The notes beneath the pieces were generated by a model, which was not told where the DNA came from, did not search any database, and saw only the letters and a program-made list of their open reading frames with translations. Made by a program: the position numbers and the translations under genes. From JAFGHJ01 sp964525555 (GTDB lineage: Bacteria; Hydrothermota; UBA3072), in the NCBI GenBank assembly GCA_964525555.1, contig CAZGHN010000007.1:65697-129696 (forward strand): 64,000 bases of DNA, given 5' to 3'. This document shows, in pieces, positions 1 through 8,462 of this stretch. Positions within the stretch are counted from its first letter, which is position 1, and every line of letters starts with the position of its first letter.

Positions 1-223
1 TCTTCAAAGGCTCCTTCTTTGTAGCCATTTCCTCCAAAGTTTCTTTAAGAGATTCTTTTCTCCCTGCAAGTTGACTGCTTAATGCTTGAAGCCTCTTTTC
101 ATAATCTTCTTTAACCTTATTAAATACTGAATCCTTAATAGTTCCCTTTTTCCCCTCTATTTTATTAAGCTTCTCTTTTATATCATCTATAGCAGCTTTA
201 ATTTGAGCAACCTCTTCACTCAT
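1..223 (-). CDS. Coiled-coil protein, N-terminal part only (runs off window)
   Basis: Reverse-strand ORF that starts with ATG at 223-221 and stays open to the window edge, giving 74 residues. An AGGAGG-like Shine-Dalgarno site lies 6-7 bases upstream. The visible sequence is almost entirely charged helix (Lys/Glu-rich heptads such as IKEKLNKIEGKK and EDYEKRLQAL), with no signal peptide, as in a cytoplasmic coiled-coil protein. It lies 12 bases downstream of the holA stop in the same direction, so co-transcription is likely. I do not recognise the family; the C-terminal part outside the window decides it. Confidence 0.6.
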   Translation of the reverse strand, partial: MSEEVAQIKAAIDDIKEKLNKIEGKKGTIKDSVFNKVKEDYEKRLQALSSQLAGRKESLKETLEEMATKKEPLK

Positions 224-234
224 TTCTTTTCCTC

Positions 235-1212
235 CTATTGAAGTTGACTCACAAAGTTAAAATTCATACTGAATTCCCCCCAACCATTTTTAATCCTATA
301 CTCGGTATCCATAATCTTCTCATAACGGTTCTCAAGCGTACCATAGGACAACCTCCTAGCAGCCGGGAGATACTTCATTTTTAAAATATACGGATGCATG
401 TTCAATTTTTTATCTATATTCATTTTTTTCAAATCTCCTTCTTCATCAATGGCTGCACGTAAAGCTAACAAACATCTAATATCTCTGTTAACAAAATGAA
501 ACATGGGTATATTATCCGAATATTCTACAAGATAGCGTAGAGCGTCATTATATTTCGCATCCAATATCGAGTTGGAAATCTTAAATATTGTATCCTCCCT
601 GTAAAATCCAATATTTTTAAAATCCTCTTCTTTGATAATTTTATCCTTATCTTTCTTAAATGAAATAACCCTTTCAATATGTTTCTTTATTTCATCCCTG
701 TTTGTACCACAACGGAACCAAAGTAGATTTAAAGCCTCTTTACTTATACCAAAACCCATCTTCCCAACAAAATTTTTAATCCAACCAGGTATATCAGAAT
801 CATAAATGGGTTTAAATTTACCTATCAAACTATCTTCAATTTTTAATATTTTTTTGTGGTCCAAAAAGACAAAAACAACAAAATTAGGCCTTAACCGATC
901 GGGATCCACGACAGCTTCCTTAACTTCTTTAAATAAAGATGCAGAAAGAGTATCTACATCATAAAATATCAACAATTTTCCACCAAATAAGTCTTTCATA
1001 CGCAAGCTCTTAATTGACTGCGGGGCATCTGCCGGGAAAAAAGTTTCAATATCTTTTGCGTCAAAACTTTCTTTTATGGACGTTATAGTTTCTTTAATAT
1101 CAAAATCATCCCCGGTAATTTGAAGTAAACGATGCTTCTTTTCTTTAAAGCATGCTAATAAATCATTAACATTATCCCTGGGTTTCATTTGTTTAATTAT
1201 AACATTATTCAT
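235..1212 (-). CDS. holA: DNA polymerase III delta subunit (clamp-loader)
   Basis: Clamp-loader subunit that opens the beta sliding clamp. The protein of about 325 residues has the HolA layout: an N-terminal part with an LLQITGDDF strand (family pattern: hydrophobic strand then Gly-Asp/Glu), a RecA-like middle with FGGKLLIFYDVD, and a helical C-terminal collar with RDIRCLLALRAA and MHPYILKMKYLPAARRLS, which matches the family pattern of arginine-rich helix, H-P-hydrophobic and ARR/F. Delta has no functional Walker A, and none is seen. The start is uncertain: ATG at 1212 (MNNVIIKQ) or an upstream TTG at 1239. Neither has a convincing Shine-Dalgarno site. Confidence 0.8.
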   Translation of the reverse strand: MNNVIIKQMKPRDNVNDLLACFKEKKHRLLQITGDDFDIKETITSIKESFDAKDIETFFPADAPQSIKSLRMKDLFGGKLLIFYDVDTLSASLFKEVKEAVVDPDRLRPNFVVFVFLDHKKILKIEDSLIGKFKPIYDSDIPGWIKNFVGKMGFGISKEALNLLWFRCGTNRDEIKKHIERVISFKKDKDKIIKEEDFKNIGFYREDTIFKISNSILDAKYNDALRYLVEYSDNIPMFHFVNRDIRCLLALRAAIDEEGDLKKMNIDKKLNMHPYILKMKYLPAARRLSYGTLENRYEKIMDTEYRIKNGWGEFSMNFNFVSQLQ

Positions 1213-1383
1213 TTCTAAGTCAAGTCCCTGTATTTGCAAACCTAAGAGACGGAGAGCTACAAGACGACAAAATTAAAAATAAAGACCATAAGGGGCATAA
1301 AACCGCTTCACACCCAACTTTTTGATTGTATTTATCAACCAACCCCAACCACTAAAGAATTTAGTAACAACAATATATATATG

Positions 1384-2139
1384 TTAACTTTTTAAATTTA
1401 ATGGAAATAAAAAAGGTGTATTTTGCATATATTCTCTGTATTCTTGCGAATAAGCTGCAAGCTTTTTTTCTTCGAGATGTGCTCTAAAAACAAATAAACC
1501 TACCTGTATTAGAGAAATAAATATGAAAAAAAACTGGGGACTTGTCATAGAAAGACCTATTGCTGTTATTATATAACCAAAATAAATAGGATGTCTAACA
1601 TAACGATATAATCCTTGTTTAACAATATTACGCACCTGTATAAGAACGCTGAATGAGCGCCTTAAATTAAAAACAGCTATTGCGCTTATTACGCATCCCG
1701 CTATTACAATAATAGATCCTATAAATGAAAAAAATAGTAATGTCTTCAAAGGGACTATGTAAAAATTAAGTTTTTTGGGGATATATGGAATTACATTATA
1801 AGTAATCCAGGAATAAGTAGATACTGTAGGAACAAATATCTCGAGAAATCCTTTTGGTTTTTGTAAAGGTCTTTTCCTTATAATTAATAAAAAACCAACA
1901 AAAGCATTTACAAATGCTAAAATGGCAGTTACAATCATTTGAGAAAGAAATGGGACCTGATCAACCCTTAATGACGATAATGATTTAAAAATATTTAATA
2001 TATTAGTCCAATTGGGGATTATTTTACGTACATTATTATACGCAAGAGAAAAAGCAATCAATGAGAAAAGATAACTCTCAACGAACATACTTATGGAACC
2101 AATTATTTCTTGTCTTTTTATTTTTTTATCATTAGTCAT
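1384..2139 (-). CDS. Integral membrane methyltransferase, isoprenylcysteine carboxyl methyltransferase (ICMT/PEMT-like) family
   Basis: 251-residue protein with about six hydrophobic segments. The C-terminal third carries the ICMT/phospholipid methyltransferase signature: GLYRYVRHPIYFGY (the R-HP motif that binds SAM) followed by two hydrophobic segments and EEKKLAAYSQEYREYM with the conserved Glu-Glu. Family members methylate isoprenylcysteine, phospholipids or small lipophilic substrates at the membrane; the substrate here cannot be read from sequence. The gene has its own promoter (2147-2174) with a predicted transcription start one base before the ATG, so the message is probably leaderless. 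It is divergent from the tRNA-Phe unit. Confidence 0.78.
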   Translation of the reverse strand: MTNDKKIKRQEIIGSISMFVESYLFSLIAFSLAYNNVRKIIPNWTNILNIFKSLSSLRVDQVPFLSQMIVTAILAFVNAFVGFLLIIRKRPLQKPKGFLEIFVPTVSTYSWITYNVIPYIPKKLNFYIVPLKTLLFFSFIGSIIVIAGCVISAIAVFNLRRSFSVLIQVRNIVKQGLYRYVRHPIYFGYIITAIGLSMTSPQFFFIFISLIQVGLFVFRAHLEEKKLAAYSQEYREYMQNTPFLFPLNLKS

Positions 2140-2146
2140 ATTAGAC

Positions 2147-2174
2147 TATATATATATTAAATAACCAAAGTCAA
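2147..2174 (-). promoter_or_regulatory. Sigma70-type promoter, near-leaderless start for the ICMT-like gene
   Basis: On the reverse strand TTGACT (2174-2169), 16-base spacer, TATATA (2152-2147). The expected transcription start is about 2140, one base before the ATG at 2139. There is no Shine-Dalgarno sequence. Confidence 0.6.
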
Positions 2175-2262
2175 GAAAAAATATTATTAAAATGTTGTTT
2201 GACTCTTTTACTTAGGCGCATAAAATGACTTCTTTTCCTATAAAAACTATATATCCTAACTA

Positions 2263-2290
2263 TTGACATTATTAAATTTTTCTATATAAT
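2263..2290 (+). promoter_or_regulatory. Consensus sigma70-type promoter of tRNA-Phe
   Basis: TTGACA at 2263-2268 and TATAAT at 2285-2290 with a 16-base spacer: both hexamers match consensus. The expected start is about 2297, three bases before the tRNA 5' end. It probably also drives the lipoprotein gene 12 bases after the tRNA. Confidence 0.85.
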
Positions 2291-2299
2291 AATTTTTAA

Positions 2300-2372
2300 G
2301 GTGAGATAGCTCAGTCGGTAGAGCACGGGACTGAAAATCCCGGTGTCGGTGGTTCAATTCCACCTCTCACCA
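2300..2372 (+). tRNA. tRNA-Phe (GAA)
   Basis: A full cloverleaf can be folded: acceptor GGTGAGA/TCTCACC, anticodon stem CGGGA/TCCCG with loop CTGAAAA (anticodon GAA), T arm GGTGG TTCAATT CCACC, discriminator A. The 3' CCA is not encoded (TCT follows), so a CCA-adding enzyme is needed. Confidence 0.96.
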
Positions 2373-2384
2373 TCTTAATTAAAA

Positions 2385-2699
2385 ATGAAAATTTTTTTAT
2401 TTTTTTTAGCCTTTATATATATTCTTTTATCACTGGGATGTAAAAAAGCCAAAGATTCAGTAGTTGAAACCAAAACGATAACAAAAGAATATACAAAAGG
2501 TATAGCAAAAGTACCAAGTAAAACTAGAGTTCTTACGGAACTTGCTTCACTCCGTCAGGCTATAAAAATGTATCAGGTAGAAAAAGAAAAATATCCTGAA
2601 ACATTGTCCGACTTGCCCGTAAAAATCAAAGATATAAATGATTATAATTACGATTCCCGGACGGGTAAGGTAAAAAGTAGATATTATCCGGAAATGTGA
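2385..2699 (+). CDS. Small predicted lipoprotein with a pseudopilin-like C-terminal segment
   Basis: 104 residues. An N-terminal hydrophobic stretch ends in the lipobox LSLGC, with Cys19 as the predicted lipidated residue, so the product should be membrane-anchored outside the cytoplasm. The C-terminal half (ASLRQAIKMYQVEKEKYP, then TLSDLP) resembles the region of GspG/type-IV-pilin-like proteins in which an LRxAIxxYxxxxGxYP stretch follows the transmembrane helix, but there is no prepilin cleavage site. The ATG lies 12 bases after tRNA-Phe with no Shine-Dalgarno site. The lipoprotein prediction is fairly secure; the function is unknown. Confidence 0.6.
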   Translation: MKIFLFFLAFIYILLSLGCKKAKDSVVETKTITKEYTKGIAKVPSKTRVLTELASLRQAIKMYQVEKEKYPETLSDLPVKIKDINDYNYDSRTGKVKSRYYPEM

Positions 2700-2711
2700 T
2701 TTTAAAATACT

Positions 2712-2837
2712 GAGCTATTAGACGTTCGCCTTTAGCTTTTAGCATTAAATTCACCCCACCGACACTAATATTTTTAAATTATCCACAAAATTTTATTTGT
2801 TTTCGTTAGCTAACAGCCAAAAGCAAACAGCTAAGAG
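2712..2837. repeat. Stuttering intergenic repeat
   Basis: Word-like near-repeats: TTAGCTTTTAGC-type words at 2712-2744, with complementary words (GTTAGCTAACAGC, AACAGCTAAGAGC) at 2808-2837. The tract overlaps the last codons and TAG of the CYTH gene, so the 3' end of that gene lies in repeat-derived sequence. Confidence 0.5.
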
Positions 2838-3349
2838 CTTATTTTATTATAATATTCAAGAACATCTTTTATGGAATAGGATTTTACTTCTTCACGAGAA
2901 AAACCAAACTCTGAAGTAAATTGATTGATCGTGTCTAAATCGGGAGCCTCTATTTCCAAAAATGCTGGGATTTCAGGATACTTGTCTATTTCAAAATGTG
3001 TTTTTCCTAACTTATAAGTAGTCCTATGTTTATTGAATTCATATAGAGGGAAAAGACCCATTTCTTCGAACATCTTCTTCATTGTTTCGAAATCTTCAAC
3101 TGTAAGTTCATACTCATCCATAATTTTTGCTTTATCCTGGCTTATAAGATTTTTAAATGTCAAAATAACCTTATTGTTTTTTTTCCTGAGTCTTAAAATC
3201 TTGCCTTTTTTCTCTAACCGTTTCCCCTGAAAATCAAAATAAACGCTACTTACTTCGCCTTCAAAAACTTTTTGCGCCCCAAGCCCTTTCAGCTTCTTCA
3301 TGACTTCTTCTTCATCTATTTCCAGAATTTTTACTTCAATTTCTTTCAA
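2831..3349 (-). CDS. CYTH domain protein (class IV adenylate cyclase / triphosphatase-like)
   Basis: 172 residues. The CYTH signature ExExK appears as EIEVK at residues 3-7, followed by GKILRLRKKNNKVILTFK (paired basic residues for the triphosphate), DEYELTVED and FEIDKYPEIPAFLEIEA, the acidic and basic strands of the triphosphate tunnel. The longer ORF begins at a GTG (3376) inside an intergenic repeat. I prefer TTG at 3349-3347 because AGGGGAAG lies about 5 bases upstream and because CYTH proteins place ExExK at the extreme N-terminus. Family members hydrolyse inorganic or thiamine triphosphate or cyclise ATP; the proteins related to archaeal CyaB are often of unknown substrate. Confidence 0.8.
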   Translation of the reverse strand: MKEIEVKILEIDEEEVMKKLKGLGAQKVFEGEVSSVYFDFQGKRLEKKGKILRLRKKNNKVILTFKNLISQDKAKIMDEYELTVEDFETMKKMFEEMGLFPLYEFNKHRTTYKLGKTHFEIDKYPEIPAFLEIEAPDLDTINQFTSEFGFSREEVKSYSIKDVLEYYNKISS

Positions 3350-3371
3350 AAAACTTCCCCTATATTTTAAT

Positions 3372-3475
3372 GCCACAAAGGCTCTAAGTCACTAAGCCCC
3401 ATCCCACACCAATTTTATACTTGTTTTTTTAAAATAAAGACTAAACGACTCTTTGTGCCTTAGTGTCTTTGTGGC
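3372..3475. repeat. Inverted pair of TTTGTGGC-type words between two reverse-strand genes
   Basis: Left arm 3372-3396 and right arm 3451-3475 are imperfect reverse complements (both end in CTTTGTGGC when read outward). They enclose about 54 AT-rich bases. The transcript could fold into a large hairpin after the upstream operon or before the CYTH gene. I classify it as part of the stuttering intergenic repeats rather than as a defined terminator. Confidence 0.45.
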
Positions 3476-3481
3476 TATTTT

Positions 3482-4795
3482 CTATTTTTCAAGGTCGTAT
3501 TCGTTTATCTTATTAAAGAGAGTTTTATATGAAATATTTAAAAGCCGCGCTGCCTGCGCTTTATTTCCTTCAGTTTGCCTTAATGCTTCTCTAATAATCC
3601 TTATTTCAGTATCTTTCTTCGCTTTTTCTCCTATTTCACGAAGATTAAGGCTTTCAGTGCTCTTATCTTCCCTTCTTTTGCCATGGAAAATAATATCTTT
3701 TTCTCTAATCTCTTCAGATTCACAAATAATTAACGCTCTTTTGACAACATTTTCAAGTTCACGCACATTTCCCTTCCATTCATGCTGCTTCAACTTCATT
3801 AAAGCCCTATCATTAATCCCTTTAACTTCACCAGGAATACTTCCACCATACGAATCAATAAAGTGCTTTACAAGAATTTCAATATCCTCAAGTCTATCCT
3901 TAAGAGCCGGCAAATGAATCGGAAATACATTTAAACGGTAATATAAGTCTTCTCTAAATTCCTTCTTCTCAACAAGGCTTTCCAGATCCCTGTTTGTAGC
4001 GCAAATTATACGCACATCAACTTTAAACCTTTCCCTCCCACCCACTCTCTCAAACTCCTTATCTTCAATAACTCTCAAAATTTTAGATTGAAGAAGAAGA
4101 GGCATATCTCCGATTTCATCAAAAAAAAGTGTACCACCCGAAGCCTGGGAAATTTTACCTATTCTTTTAGAAACTCCTGTAGCTGTTCCCTTTTCTATCC
4201 CGAACAATTCACTTTCCAGAAGAGTATCTGGTATCGCAGCAGAATTCAGTACAACGAAAGGCGCATCTTTTCTTGGACTCCACCTGTGAATAGCACGGGC
4301 GAATAATTCCTTGCCGGTTCCACTCTCTCCAAATAGAAAAGCAGTAAGGTCGGTTACTGCAACTTTCTTGCCAAGAGCCATTGCTTCTTTCAACAGAGTA
4401 GACTCCCCAACTATTTCCCAGGTAGCCGGATAATATTTTTCTTTTATTTCATTTCTTATCTTTTCAATCAATACATCGGGATCAAATGGCTTCTGTATAA
4501 AATCCGAAGCTCCTTTCTTAACAGCTTCCACGGCACTTTTGATATCCCCGTATGCTGTTACTATAAATACAGAAAATGCAGGTGCAATCTCGTGTACTTT
4601 GGTTAAAAGCTCCAAACCACCCATGCCAGGCAGTTTAAGATCGAACACCCCTACAGAAAACACATCTCTATTAAAAACATCAAATGCGGCCTCGGCAGAA
4701 GAGCAAGACTGGTAAGAAAGCTTTGCCTTCTCGAAATTAAGTTCCAGCATTTTCCTAAAATTTTCGTTATCTTCCACAAGAAGTATCTTGTTCAT
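3482..4795 (-). CDS. NtrC-family response regulator with AAA+ domain and atypical GAFTGA loop
   Basis: 437 residues in three domains. The receiver has the phospho-acceptor Asp52 (VFDLKLPG) and Lys102. The AAA+ domain has Walker A GESGTGKE (156-163) and Walker B TLFFDE (222-227). The Fis-type helix-turn-helix lies at about 410-433 (GNKAQAARLLNISYKTLFNK). The loop that contacts sigma54, normally GAFTGA, reads GTATGV at 203-208, so the key Phe is absent. The partner histidine kinase lies directly upstream with one base between the genes, and the kinase-regulator pair forms the distal end of the accD-ptsH-ptsI-metK-ahcY gene string. Target promoters are unknown. Confidence 0.88.
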   Translation of the reverse strand: MNKILLVEDNENFRKMLELNFEKAKLSYQSCSSAEAAFDVFNRDVFSVGVFDLKLPGMGGLELLTKVHEIAPAFSVFIVTAYGDIKSAVEAVKKGASDFIQKPFDPDVLIEKIRNEIKEKYYPATWEIVGESTLLKEAMALGKKVAVTDLTAFLFGESGTGKELFARAIHRWSPRKDAPFVVLNSAAIPDTLLESELFGIEKGTATGVSKRIGKISQASGGTLFFDEIGDMPLLLQSKILRVIEDKEFERVGGRERFKVDVRIICATNRDLESLVEKKEFREDLYYRLNVFPIHLPALKDRLEDIEILVKHFIDSYGGSIPGEVKGINDRALMKLKQHEWKGNVRELENVVKRALIICESEEIREKDIIFHGKRREDKSTESLNLREIGEKAKKDTEIRIIREALRQTEGNKAQAARLLNISYKTLFNKINEYDLEK

Positions 4796-4796
4796 T

Positions 4797-6050
4797 TTAT
4801 TCTCTAGGAATAGTTATAAAAAAAGTGCTACCTTTGCCAGGCTTGCTTCTAACTTTAATATCACCATTATGCACTTCTATTATTCTCTTTGCAACAACCA
4901 TCCCAACTCCTACTCCTCCATCTTTTTTCGTGAAAAACAAATTAAAGATAGAAGATAAAGTATTCTTGTCCATCCCGGCTCCGGTATCCTCTATTATAAT
5001 GTTAATCTCTTTTTTCTTTTGCCGGGCTGAAACGACAATATCTCCTTTATCTTTACAGGCATCAAGAGCATTATCCAGTATATTATAAACAGCCATTCCA
5101 ATAAGCTCTCCATCGGCTTTTAATTTAATATCTTCCGTAACATGAGTTTTTATCTCTACTTTCTTATTATCCAATCTTCTGATAACCTCGTCTATTAAAT
5201 CTTTCATATTTACATCTTTTATTTCTATTTTAAGCGGACCGGATAGAGATAAAAGATTCATGGAAAAATCATTTAAACGGCTGGTTTCTTCCAGAATTCC
5301 TCTTCTTATTTCTTCGTTCTCAACAAGCTTTCCAAATCCAAAAATGGCACCGGTAGCGTTTCTTATTTCATGAAGAACCTGAGTCACGTTTTCTCCCAGA
5401 TTGGATAGAAAAAGTCGTTGTTGTAATTCTTTTTCCCTCTCCTGAATGCTTTTCAACTTCTCTCTGTAATCCCTTACCATTTCCCTTATAGTCCTCATTG
5501 TATATTCAATATTCTGTCCTTTTTCACCGGTAACCTCTCTAATCTTTTTAAAGGGATAAGAAAAGACCCAAAAAATATAGAATCCGAGGGCAATAAAGGA
5601 AGAATAAACGATAATTTTCAAGAATAAAGAAACCCGAAAAACTCTTTTCAACAATCCAAGCTGCTCTTCTGAGGCACTTATAAGCAGATAACCTTCTTCA
5701 ACAGGGAATAAACCATATCTATATCCCCAGAAACTAACCGAATCCGCGAAAAATTCCGGGATAAAACGTACATTAAAGTCTGAAGATATTACTAAATTTT
5801 GGGTCGAATCAAACAACTCCACCCAACCAAGCGAATACTCCTCCAAAAGAGGATATACTTTTTTTAGATCTAACTCTATTTTTTTTTCCCTATTGATCGC
5901 ACCTCTGATATTTTCTGCGCCTAAAATAAGCCTATTATCAATCTCTTCTAAAAGAGCTTTTCTCATTCCTAAAGAATAGGATGTTGTAGAAACATCCAGA
6001 CAAACAAATAATAAAAAAAGTAAAAAGAAACTTATAGAAAGCTCACGCAT
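4797..6050 (-). CDS. Membrane-bound sensor histidine kinase
   Basis: 417 residues. Transmembrane helices at about 6-24 and 141-163 bracket an extracytoplasmic sensor of about 115 residues. A long helix (200-215) leads to the H-box LHEIRN with phospho-accepting His227. The ATPase domain has N-box NILDN (323-327), G1 EDTGAGM (354-360) and G2 GGVGVGMVVAKRI. The layout is like NtrB/ZraS-type kinases that pair with NtrC-family regulators. It follows ahcY by 10 bases and precedes its regulator by one base. The ligand is unknown; the sensor has no recognisable PAS or Cache motif that I can name with confidence. Confidence 0.88.
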   Translation of the reverse strand: MRELSISFFLLFLLFVCLDVSTTSYSLGMRKALLEEIDNRLILGAENIRGAINREKKIELDLKKVYPLLEEYSLGWVELFDSTQNLVISSDFNVRFIPEFFADSVSFWGYRYGLFPVEEGYLLISASEEQLGLLKRVFRVSLFLKIIVYSSFIALGFYIFWVFSYPFKKIREVTGEKGQNIEYTMRTIREMVRDYREKLKSIQEREKELQQRLFLSNLGENVTQVLHEIRNATGAIFGFGKLVENEEIRRGILEETSRLNDFSMNLLSLSGPLKIEIKDVNMKDLIDEVIRRLDNKKVEIKTHVTEDIKLKADGELIGMAVYNILDNALDACKDKGDIVVSARQKKKEINIIIEDTGAGMDKNTLSSIFNLFFTKKDGGVGVGMVVAKRIIEVHNGDIKVRSKPGKGSTFFITIPRE

Positions 6051-6060
6051 CCATCTAAAA

Positions 6061-7317
6061 TTAAGTTCCCTCCCCCCAGGAGCTAAGATATTTTTTCTGT
6101 TCTTCCGTCAAATCATCAATTATTATACCCATAGTCTTTAATTTCAAATGAGCAATTTCCCTGTCAATTTCTACTGGTAACGTATAAACTTTTTTTTCCA
6201 TTTTGTCCGCTTCCCGAGTCAAATATACAGCTGCATTTGCCTGGTTCGCGAAACTCATATCCATTACTACTGCAGGGTGCCCTTCAGCACATGAAAGATT
6301 AACCAACCTCCCCCCTCCCAGAAGATTAACTTTTCTTCCATTTTTAAGTACGTGTTGAGTTACATTCTCCCTTATTTCTTTCTTGGATACACTTAACTCT
6401 TCAAGATCCTCAAGTTTAATCTCAACATTGAAATGGCCCGAGTTTCCGATTACCACGTTATCCTTCATTAGTTCTATTTCTTCACCAGTAATAATCCATT
6501 TGTCCCCCGTAACAGTAATAAATATATCACCTATACCAGCAGCTTCCTTTTTCGGCATAACTGCATACCCTTCCATAGCTGCTTCAAGAGCTCTAACAGG
6601 ATCGGTTTCAACAACTATTACCCTTGCTCCCATCCCACTGGCTCTCTTTGCAACTCCCTTTCCGCACCAGCCAAAACCAAATACAACAAAATTACTACCG
6701 GAAATTAGGTAATTTGTAGCACGGAGGATTCCATCGATAGTGGATTGTCCTGTACCGTAACGATTATCGAATAAATACTTGGTCTTCGAATCATTCACTG
6801 CTATCACAGGATAACCAAGAACTCCTTCGCCAGCCATTGCCCTGAGTCTTATTACACCGGTTGTCGTCTCTTCTGTACCTCCTATAACTTTATCCAATTC
6901 CGATTTATATTCATTATGTAAGGTAGAAACAAGATCCGCACCATCATCCATTGTTATATCATGACCATTTTCAAGAGTACTTTTGATATGGCTGTAGTAC
7001 GTCTCTCTGTCGGCTCCATGTTTTGCGAAAACAGGAATTCCGAATTCCTTTACCAAAGCTGCTGCAACATCATCCTGTGTTGAAAGAGGATTAGAAGCAC
7101 ACAAAGCAACATTAGATCCTGCAGCCTTCAGCGTTATCATAAGATTTGCCGTCTCTGTAGTAACGTGAAGACATGCCGCAATAGATACATCCTTAAGAGG
7201 CTTATCTTTCTCGAATTTCTCTTTAATGCTTTTTAAAACCGGCATAAACCCCGAAGCCCATTCTATTCTCCTTATACCCTTATCTGCTAAAGATTCATCA
7301 GCTATATTGTAATTCAT
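6061..7317 (-). CDS. ahcY: Adenosylhomocysteinase
   Basis: NAD-dependent hydrolysis of S-adenosylhomocysteine to adenosine and homocysteine, recycling the product of SAM-dependent methyl transfer. The sequence shows the family blocks: an N-terminal substrate domain with HVTTETANL and DDGADL, TTGVIRL, NRYGTGQST, the NAD-binding VFGFGWCGKG, and a C-terminal segment with LSCAEGHPAVVMDMSFANQ. A TTG directly precedes the ATG; I take ATG at 7317-7315, overlapping the metK TGA, with AGGAG 9 bases upstream. Pairing with metK puts both SAM synthesis and SAH removal in one transcript. Confidence 0.96.
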   Translation of the reverse strand: MNYNIADESLADKGIRRIEWASGFMPVLKSIKEKFEKDKPLKDVSIAACLHVTTETANLMITLKAAGSNVALCASNPLSTQDDVAAALVKEFGIPVFAKHGADRETYYSHIKSTLENGHDITMDDGADLVSTLHNEYKSELDKVIGGTEETTTGVIRLRAMAGEGVLGYPVIAVNDSKTKYLFDNRYGTGQSTIDGILRATNYLISGSNFVVFGFGWCGKGVAKRASGMGARVIVVETDPVRALEAAMEGYAVMPKKEAAGIGDIFITVTGDKWIITGEEIELMKDNVVIGNSGHFNVEIKLEDLEELSVSKKEIRENVTQHVLKNGRKVNLLGGGRLVNLSCAEGHPAVVMDMSFANQANAAVYLTREADKMEKKVYTLPVEIDREIAHLKLKTMGIIIDDLTEEQKKYLSSWGEGT

Positions 7318-8462
7318 CAATTTACTTCTCCTTTAAGATCAGAGACTCTATCAAGCTCTTCCCATCTAAAATCGTTATCTTCTCTTCCAAAATGCCCATA
7401 ACATGCTGTTTTCAGGTATTGAGGACGTATCAAATCCAACTGCTCGATAATTTTTCTTGGACGAAAATCAAAAACTTTCTTCACTGCTTCCAAAATACCT
7501 TCGTCAGAAACAACGCCTGTACCAAAAGAATCAATATATATAGAAACCGGTTCTTCCATACCAATTGCATAAGCTATTTGTATTTCAACTTTATCTGCAA
7601 GTCCGGCACCAACAATATTCTTTGCTACATATCTCGCCATATAAGCAGCAGAACGGTCAACTTTGGTAGGATCTTTTCCTGAGAAACATCCTCCGCCGTG
7701 CTTACCTAAACCTCCGTAAGTATCTACCATAATCTTCCTGCCTGTAACACCTGTATCCGCTTGAGGACCGCCGATAACAAACCTGCCAGTCGGATTAACA
7801 AGATATTCAGTATTGTCGTCTAATAATTCCTCAGGTACAGTTGTTCTAATGACTTCCTCGATTATATATTCTTTAAGTTCGGAGAGATCAACTTGAGGAT
7901 CACATTGAGCGGATATTAAAACCGTATCAACCCTCTTCGGCATACCATCAATATACTCAATAGAAACTTGAGATTTACCATCAGGTCGCAGGAAATGATC
8001 TTTTCTCTCTTTTCTTTTATCAGCAAGTTTCTTGACTAATTTATGAGCCAAAATAATCGGAAGAGGCATCAGTTCCTTTGTCTCCTTAGTAGCATATCCG
8101 AACATCATTCCCTGATCTCCGGCTCCCCCTCTATCTACACCCAATGCTATATCGGGAGATTGCCCCTGAATCATGGTTATAATGCCACAGGTTTCATGGG
8201 TAAAATGATACTCGGTCTTAACATATCCAATATCACGTAATAGCTCTCTAACAAGATTTGGAACATCTATATAAATCGAAGTCGTCATCTCCCCCGAAAC
8301 TATAACAATACCTCGGGTTGTAAGAGTTTCTATTGCGGTTCTAACGCTTTCAGGATTCGGATCACTAGCATAAATTTCGTCCAACACAGCATCGGAAACC
8401 TGATCACATATCTTATCAGGATGCCCTTCTGTTACTGATTCACTTGTTATTATCCTTTTCAC
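7317..8462 (-). CDS. metK: S-adenosylmethionine synthetase
   Basis: Makes SAM from methionine and ATP. Diagnostic blocks are visible: TSESVTEGHPDKICDQVSDA at the N-terminus, GAGDQGMMFGYATKET, and GGGCFSGKDPTKVDRSAAYM (the P-loop-like signature). Length of 381 residues is normal for bacteria. The start is GTG at 8462-8460, with AAGGAG 9 bases upstream inside the end of the preceding gene. It overlaps ahcY by one base downstream and abuts the nucleotidyltransferase upstream. No SAM riboswitch can exist directly before it because there is no leader. Confidence 0.97.
   Translation of the reverse strand: MKRIITSESVTEGHPDKICDQVSDAVLDEIYASDPNPESVRTAIETLTTRGIVIVSGEMTTSIYIDVPNLVRELLRDIGYVKTEYHFTHETCGIITMIQGQSPDIALGVDRGGAGDQGMMFGYATKETKELMPLPIILAHKLVKKLADKRKERKDHFLRPDGKSQVSIEYIDGMPKRVDTVLISAQCDPQVDLSELKEYIIEEVIRTTVPEELLDDNTEYLVNPTGRFVIGGPQADTGVTGRKIMVDTYGGLGKHGGGCFSGKDPTKVDRSAAYMARYVAKNIVGAGLADKVEIQIAYAIGMEEPVSIYIDSFGTGVVSDEGILEAVKKVFDFRPRKIIEQLDLIRPQYLKTACYGHFGREDNDFRWEELDRVSDLKGEVN

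Noticed and set aside
3033..4306. Forward ORFs opposite the CYTH and response-regulator genes
   Set aside because: Antisense shadows of well-supported reverse genes, with no start signals.
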